Below, piece after piece: positions 59,488-64,000 of a stretch of DNA of 64,000 bases. The translations under genes and the position numbers were made by a program. How positions within the stretch are numbered: the first letter of the stretch is position 1; every line of letters starts with the position of its first letter. The stretch is from CATQHP01 sp965205595. GTDB taxonomy: Bacteria; Acidobacteriota; Terriglobia; Bryobacterales; UBA6623. Under the pieces are notes generated by a model. That model was not told the DNA's origin. It saw only the letters and a program-made list of their open reading frames with translations, and did no database searches. The DNA lies in contig CBDBHI010000090.1 in assembly GCA_965205595.1 (NCBI GenBank), forward strand, positions 248,001-312,000, written 5' to 3'.

Positions 59488-60622
59488 ATGACCCTAGACG
59501 AACTCCAGCGCGAATTCCAATCCGTCCGCGACCGGGCCAAACTAGTGCGGGGGTATCTTTGACGTCCCAGCGAGCAGAAAAACATTAGAAGAGATCGAGA
59601 AGGAAATCGCCGTCCCCGACTTTTGGAACGACAGCACGAAAAGCCAAGTCGTGATGCGCCGGCGCAAGCGCCTGACGGAAACGCTCGAAGCCGGGGATGA
59701 GCTCGGGCGTGCGGTCTCTGACCTGGAGGCGTTTTTTGAACTCGCGAACGAGGGCGAGTCGGTCGAGGAAGAAATTTCATCCGAGCTGAAAACGCTCTCT
59801 GAGCGCCTCGACGAAATCGAAGCGGCGTCACTGCTGGGCGGCGAAAATGATCATCGCAACGCGATCGTCGTTCTGCATCCAGGCGCCGGAGGCACCGAGT
59901 CGCAAGACTGGGCTGAGATGCTACTGCGCATGTATCTGCGCTGGGCCGAGCGCAGCAAATTTAAGGCCGAAGTCAGCGACACGCAACCAGGCGAAGAAGC
60001 CGGCATCAAGTCGGCGACATTCACGGTCAAGGGCGACAACGCCTACGGCCTGTTGCAATCGGAAATCGGCGTTCACCGCCTGGTGCGTATCTCGCCGTTC
60101 GACTCGAACGCACGCCGGCACACCTCGTTCGCCTCGGTGTTCGTCTACCCGGAAATCGACGATGAGATTACGATTGACATCAACGTCGACGACCTGCGGG
60201 TCGACACCTATCGCGCCGGCGGTGCCGGCGGGCAGCACGTCAATATGACCGATTCAGCGGTACGCATCACCCACCTACCGACCAACATCGTCGTGCAGTG
60301 CCAAAACGAGCGCTCGCAGCACAAAAACAAAGCGACCGCGATGAAGATGCTGAAATCGCGGCTCTATGACAATGAAATGCGCAAGAAGCAGGCCGAGACC
60401 GACAAGCTCGAAGCCTCGAAATCGGCAATCGACTTCGGCCACCAAATCCGCAACTACGTGCTGGCGCCCTACCGCATGGTGAAGGACCTGCGTAGCCGCC
60501 TCGAAGCCGGCGATGTGGACCGGGTGCTAGACGGCGATCTCAACAAGTTCATGCACGCCTTTCTAGTCTTCCAGAAGACCGGAAAACTAGCCGGCGAAGT
60601 AGGTAACGACGACGACGTGTAG
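59488..60622 (+). CDS. prfB: Peptide chain release factor 2, with programmed +1 frameshift
   Basis: The ATG at 59488 opens 24 codons and reaches an in-frame TGA (59560-59562). The CTT TGAC at 59557-59563 is preceded by GCGGGGGTAT, the internal ribosome-binding element of the classical prfB frameshift. After +1 shift the frame continues as DVPASRKTLEEIEKEIAVPDFWND and ends at 60622. RF2 motifs include GGAGGQHVNMTDSAVRITHLPT with the catalytic GGQ, and NHRNAIVVLHPGAGGTESQDWAEM. The SPF-like anticodon region is in the middle. RF2 reads UGA and UAA stops; its own synthesis is tuned by UGA readthrough. Two coding parts must be joined for the full protein. Confidence 0.97.
59547..59563 (+). promoter_or_regulatory. 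prfB programmed +1 frameshift site
   Basis: GCGGGGGTATCTTTGAC: an SD-like GGGGG, then CTT UGA C. Low RF2 lets ribosomes shift into the +1 frame, giving autoregulation. The sequence matches the E. coli element closely. Confidence 0.95.
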
Positions 60623-60649
60623 TCTCACGTAGCCCTAACTACGTCGCGC

Positions 60650-61732
60650 TCAATAGGCCTCATAGAGAAACTCAGGGTAGCGAGTAACCGGCAGTTCCTG
60701 CCGCTTACGCCCGAGGCAGTAGATCGTCTCTCCCCGCAACTTAGCCGGCAAGTTTTGACCCTCTAAGAATTCTCGAACCCAAGCCGGTGTATTGGCGCTT
60801 GTGCCATCGGTAAACAGAGTTTCGATCTCAAATCCGCCAGCCTCGAAAAGCGTTCTGATCTCCACAGGGGCGTACTCTCTGACGTGTGGCACCTGGCCGG
60901 TTTCGGCGGAGTATTTCGAATACACCTGTGGGTTGGCAGTTTGCTCGAGCACCTTGGCGACCGCGTCCAAATCAGTGGTATTCGGCGTGGTAATCAGCAG
61001 TCGCCCGCCCTCGGCTAGAATACGGCGGGATTCGAGCACGAGGTGCATCGGGTCTTGCAGCAGGTGCTCGATCAACTCGCATGCGAGCACCAAGTCGAAG
61101 CGACCGTCCGGGTAAGGATAGCTGTCGGTCTCGGCATCGTACTTGTCAACCCGGCAGCGGAAGATTTCGTCACCGCCCGCCATCACCGGCAGCGTCTCGG
61201 TCTCGCCGAGCGGGCCCTTGTACGCCGCCAAAACGTCGGAGTAGCCGAGTATCGACGAGAGCACAGGGGCCATCTGCAAGTACGACGCGAGCTCCAGCGC
61301 CGCGCCACGCTCGCCGGGTGGCGGAACGGCGTTGAGCGTCGTCACCAACCTGCGCATGTGGATCTCGAGGTATCCACGAGCATCAGGCGTCGAGTCGAGT
61401 CGCTTAAGAAACTCCTCAATGCCCTTGGGGTCACCCTCGACGGGCTGCTGTACGAGCGGTTCGGGCCAGGGGTCGCCTAGGGCCGTCGGATGCAGCGCCT
61501 TGGTGTGAACCGTTATCGGCGATTCTGACGTCGAGTCCGATCGAGACTCGACGAGCCGCAGCCGATCTCCGAGTTTGTGTTGATATTCTTCAACTCTTTC
61601 AATGCCGCTCTTGATCTGTGAAAGTTGCTCATAACTAGCCCGAAACCATCCCCGTACTTTAAACAAGGTTAAAACGAGGGAGGCAAATATGACCAGGCAG
61701 ATTGTGAAGATCGACCAGAACTCGGCACCCAT
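60650..61732 (-). CDS. Membrane-anchored SAM-dependent methyltransferase
   Basis: 360 residues. An N-terminal hydrophobic segment (MGAEFWSIFTICLVIFASLVLTLFK) is followed by a coiled coil (QLSQIKSGIERVEEYQHKL). The catalytic domain has SAM-type motifs: PDGRFDLVLACELIEHLLQDP, GGRLLITTPNTTDLDA, and IRTLFEAGGFEIETLF. The usual glycine loop of motif I is not visible; its place is likely near SSILGYSDVLAAYKGPLG. The substrate is unknown. Its position next to the membrane protein at 62109 may point to cell-surface glycan modification, but this is a guess. No signal for an operon. Confidence 0.72.
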   Translation of the reverse strand: MGAEFWSIFTICLVIFASLVLTLFKVRGWFRASYEQLSQIKSGIERVEEYQHKLGDRLRLVESRSDSTSESPITVHTKALHPTALGDPWPEPLVQQPVEGDPKGIEEFLKRLDSTPDARGYLEIHMRRLVTTLNAVPPPGERGAALELASYLQMAPVLSSILGYSDVLAAYKGPLGETETLPVMAGGDEIFRCRVDKYDAETDSYPYPDGRFDLVLACELIEHLLQDPMHLVLESRRILAEGGRLLITTPNTTDLDAVAKVLEQTANPQVYSKYSAETGQVPHVREYAPVEIRTLFEAGGFEIETLFTDGTSANTPAWVREFLEGQNLPAKLRGETIYCLGRKRQELPVTRYPEFLYEAY

Positions 61733-62108
61733 TACTCGACTATAGCCGCGGGTAAAGGTAACGAGAGCAATGCATCGCGTCCGATCCTACTGTAAGCACT
61801 CGACCCCGGCTGACGGCGAGGCATACATACGGACCTCGCACCATTTCGCCACTGATTCTTTGAGTGCAGTGTCGATCGGTGTCTAGAAAACGAGGCGTGG
61901 ACGGAAGTCCACGCTTTTATTCGAAGTATCTACCGAACCTGAAGAAAGCGTGGACTTCCGTCCTCGCCTCTGTTGATCCGCTTCGAGGTCATCGCTTGCC
62001 TGCGGACGGAATTGGGCTATGGCACGGCGAACGCCGCTTGGCTTGACACAATGCCTAGATAGCGGCGTTTTGATTCTCGCCCGCCAACTAGTCGACATCA
62101 TCCGCTCG
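61733..62108. other. Intergenic region with REPIN-like inverted pair
   Basis: 376 bp between the divergent methyltransferase and membrane-protein genes. It holds the inverted pair of family-A palindromes at 61891-61970. I saw no gene. Promoters for both neighbours must lie here. Confidence 0.6.
61891..61970. repeat. Inverted pair of family-A palindromes (REPIN-like)
   Basis: Copy 2 (61895-61914) is GCGTGGACGGAAGTCCACGC. Copy 3 (61948-61967) is GCGTGGACTTCCGTCCTCGC, in opposite orientation. Including flanking bases (GAGG...CTTTT and GAAA...CGCCTC), the two are inverted over about 27 bp with one mismatch, separated by ~33 bp. Such doublets are the REPIN form of REP sequences, believed to be moved by RAYT transposases. 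A RAYT gene lies at 49935-50765. The isolated copy 37124-37143 is the single REP form. Confidence 0.75.
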
Positions 62109-64000
62109 ATGTTTAAAGCAGGAAAAATCAGCCCCGCTGGGCGGACCGCCGCATGCGTTGGCGCCTTGGCCGCCCTGAACGTATACATCGCATTGCCGAT
62201 GTTCACGATTGAGTACCTACCGTACATGGGCTCGATCGAGGCGGCATACATCGGACTCGCGCGATACATCGTCGAGCATCCGTTCGAGTGGACTTGGTTT
62301 CCGCTTTGGTATACCGGCGTCCCATTTGAAAATACCTACCCACCGTTGCTTCACTTCTGCGTTGCAGCGCTAGCCTGGGTCGGCGACTTCTCCCCAGCCA
62401 GGGCGCACCATATCGTCGGCGGCGCGGTCTACAGCCTGGGGCCGGTAACACTGTTTTGGTTGGCGTTGCGACTGTCGGGACGCCGAGCTGAGAGCTTCGC
62501 GGCCAGCCTTATCTTCTCGCTTATCTCGCCCTCGGCGTTACTGATGGCTAGCGTCGCTGAAGACGTGGGAAGTTTTTGGTCTCCGCGCCGGCTGCAAACT
62601 CTAGGTGTTTATGGAGAAGCACCGCACCTACTCGCGCTCGCGCTGATACCGGTTGCCATCCTCTTGCTAGACGTTGCCTTGGAACGCCGTCGACCGTTGC
62701 CGGTGATGGCAGCGGTGCTCGCCCTGGCCTCGGTTGTACTGTCGAACTGGCTCGGGGCATTTGCCCTGGCGATCGCGGTCGTCGTCTTGCTGCAGGCGCG
62801 CTCGAGGTGTGGGGCGAGAACCTGGCTCTATGTCGCGGGCATCGGCGTCGTCGCTTACGCGCTGGCCTCGCCGTGGATTCCACCCGGCAACATCGCTGAT
62901 ATCCGCCGCAACGCGCAGCAAGTTGGCGGTACTTATGCATTTGGCGCCGAACAATTCGCTTACGTCGCGCTGCTCGTAGGCGCGGTCGTCGGTTCGGCCT
63001 GGATGCTGCGACGACGTGGCATCGCCCTGGAACTTCGATTTAGCTTGCTCTTTAGCCTGACGATCGGAACTATCCCGCTATTGGCTGAGTGGACGGGAAG
63101 ATATATGATGCCGCAGCCGGAACGCTACCACCTCGAGATGGAAATGGCGTTTGCATTGGCTTTAGCTTTCTGTGTCGGCGCGTTGCTTCGACGCGCGCCC
63201 CGAATCGTTGTCGTGGTTGCCCTGGGCTGTCTTATCTTGTCTAGCGCGTGGCAAACTCTGCAATACGGCCAATACGCTCGCGGTATGCTGCAGCCGATCG
63301 AAATCAGCGAGACAGTTGAATACGAGGCGGCCGAATGGCTACAACACAACCTTCCTGGGAAGCGGATTTTCGCGACTGGCTCCGCGCAACTCTGGCTCAA
63401 CGCTTTCGCCGACAACCCTCAGGTGGGCGGCGGCTTCGCGCAGGGGATCGTAAATCAGACGATTCCGATGATCCACTACGGCATTCCATTTACTTCGGGA
63501 GACGGGGAGCGAACCGCGATGTGGCTGCGGGTATATGGGGTGCGGGCGGTGGTTGTTAGCGGTCTGGAATCACGTGACGCATACCCAGGGACCTGGAGAG
63601 ATCCGGGCAAGTTCGATGGCGTTCTGCCGCGGGTTTGGCGCAGCGGAGGCGACGCGATTTATGCGGTGCCACAACGCTCGTCGAGCCTGGCATACGCAAT
63701 CCGGGCCGAACATGTCGTGAAGCGTGCGCCGATCAACGTCGAAGATGTCGCACCTGTCGCACCGTACGCGGACGCGCTCGAAGATCGCGCACTGCCTGAC
63801 GTTGCCGCCAACTGGACCGGACCCGGCCGCGTAACGCTTCACGCCCGACTCGATCCAGATCATTTGATTTCAATGCAAGTCGCCTGCCACGAAGGTTGGA
63901 GCGCGAGCGTCGATGACCGCCCTGTCGAAATTGCGTGCGACGGGCTCGGCTTGCAGACGCTTAAACCGCTCTGTGACGGCGAGTGCGAGATCGCCGTCGA
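62109..64000 (+). CDS. Multi-pass membrane protein, GT-C-like (partial)
   Basis: The frame stays open to the window edge, so the C terminus is missing. At least ten hydrophobic segments lie in the first ~420 residues. The N-terminal part has ARYIVEHPFEWTWFPLWYTG and NTYPPLLHFCVAAL, followed by RRLQTLGVYGEAPHLLALAL and WTGRYMMPQPERYHLEMEMAF. The soluble part from about 400 has beta-rich segments (GKRIFATGSAQLWLNAFADNP). This resembles the large GT-C-type glycosyltransferases or 6-pyruvoyl-tetrahydropterin-synthase-related membrane proteins of Acidobacteriota. A sugar-transfer role is likely but not shown. The start is uncertain: no clear SD precedes ATG 62109 and the frame is open upstream to about 62052. 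Confidence 0.62.
   Translation, partial: MFKAGKISPAGRTAACVGALAALNVYIALPMFTIEYLPYMGSIEAAYIGLARYIVEHPFEWTWFPLWYTGVPFENTYPPLLHFCVAALAWVGDFSPARAHHIVGGAVYSLGPVTLFWLALRLSGRRAESFAASLIFSLISPSALLMASVAEDVGSFWSPRRLQTLGVYGEAPHLLALALIPVAILLLDVALERRRPLPVMAAVLALASVVLSNWLGAFALAIAVVVLLQARSRCGARTWLYVAGIGVVAYALASPWIPPGNIADIRRNAQQVGGTYAFGAEQFAYVALLVGAVVGSAWMLRRRGIALELRFSLLFSLTIGTIPLLAEWTGRYMMPQPERYHLEMEMAFALALAFCVGALLRRAPRIVVVVALGCLILSSAWQTLQYGQYARGMLQPIEISETVEYEAAEWLQHNLPGKRIFATGSAQLWLNAFADNPQVGGGFAQGIVNQTIPMIHYGIPFTSGDGERTAMWLRVYGVRAVVVSGLESRDAYPGTWRDPGKFDGVLPRVWRSGGDAIYAVPQRSSSLAYAIRAEHVVKRAPINVEDVAPVAPYADALEDRALPDVAANWTGPGRVTLHARLDPDHLISMQVACHEGWSASVDDRPVEIACDGLGLQTLKPLCDGECEIAV

Noticed and set aside
1..64000. 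Search for CRISPR arrays, rRNA, or known riboswitches
   Set aside because: No regular short repeats with spacers, no rRNA-like conserved stretches and no riboswitch consensus were recognised by eye.

Overview
The window looks like chromosomal DNA of an Acidobacteriota bacterium, most likely of the Solibacter/Bryobacter type. This is inferred from gene content. There is a large secreted protein ending in a domain typical of Solibacter-like genomes (TIGR03437 type), a haem-binding DUF1549/DUF1553 protein, a MauG-type peroxidase, secreted PQQ-type propellers, a ThuA-like protein, a PknB-type kinase with TPRs and many TonB/peptidase-like secreted proteins. The lpt, lnt and TonB genes indicate a diderm envelope. 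No CRISPR array, rRNA or phage structural module was seen.

Layout. 1-1.2 kb: tail of a sigma-54 activator, then IS630 copy 1. 1.2-13.6 kb: mostly minus-strand housekeeping and envelope genes (ThuA, HAD, TonB, HNH, ComF, DksA-type zinc finger, methyltransferases, a fused LptC/LptA gene and lptB), with a frameshifted DUF3291 gene on the plus strand. 13.77-16.65 kb: tRNA-Ile(CAU) followed by a decayed large serine recombinase and remnants of two insertion sequences, a small eroded island. 16.7-28.6 kb: a GAF/sigma-54 activator, a TPR kinase, and a haem/PQQ-propeller cluster in which several genes abut or overlap. 28.9-30 kb: IS630 copy 2, in opposite orientation to copy 1, truncating a kelch gene. 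31-46.3 kb: RhlE-like helicase, M28 peptidase, an M48-like protein with a damaged zinc motif downstream of a TonB gene, GT2, Maf, a large secreted protein, a MauG-like peroxidase, an isolated nuoB, a PhoD-like phosphatase and an alkyltransferase-like protein. 46.3-54.3 kb: a mobile-element pile-up ending at tRNA-Val(GAC). It holds a split ankyrin pseudogene, an rve-type IS, an HGG-motif protein, a RAYT transposase and an IS3 element whose orfB is interrupted by an antisense group II intron. 54.5-64 kb: sulfatase, orphan CbiO-like ATPase, lipA-lnt-prfB, a membrane-anchored methyltransferase and a partial multi-pass membrane protein.

Functional links. LptC/LptA and LptB would move lipopolysaccharide. 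LipA makes lipoyl cofactors, Lnt matures lipoproteins, and prfB carries the classical autoregulatory frameshift. The haem/PQQ cluster suggests a secreted redox or carbohydrate-linked process, but its substrate cannot be read from sequence. Two families of short palindromes are scattered between genes. One forms a REPIN-like inverted pair, and a RAYT transposase, the enzyme class that mobilises such repeats, lies in the same window.

The observations most worth a second look are the group II intron whose reverse transcriptase reads YAAD instead of YADD, the REP-like palindromes that supply a start region and a protein tail to host genes, the M48-like protein with DELAH in place of HELAH, the fused LptC/LptA bridge, and a haem domain fused to a helix-hairpin-helix module.
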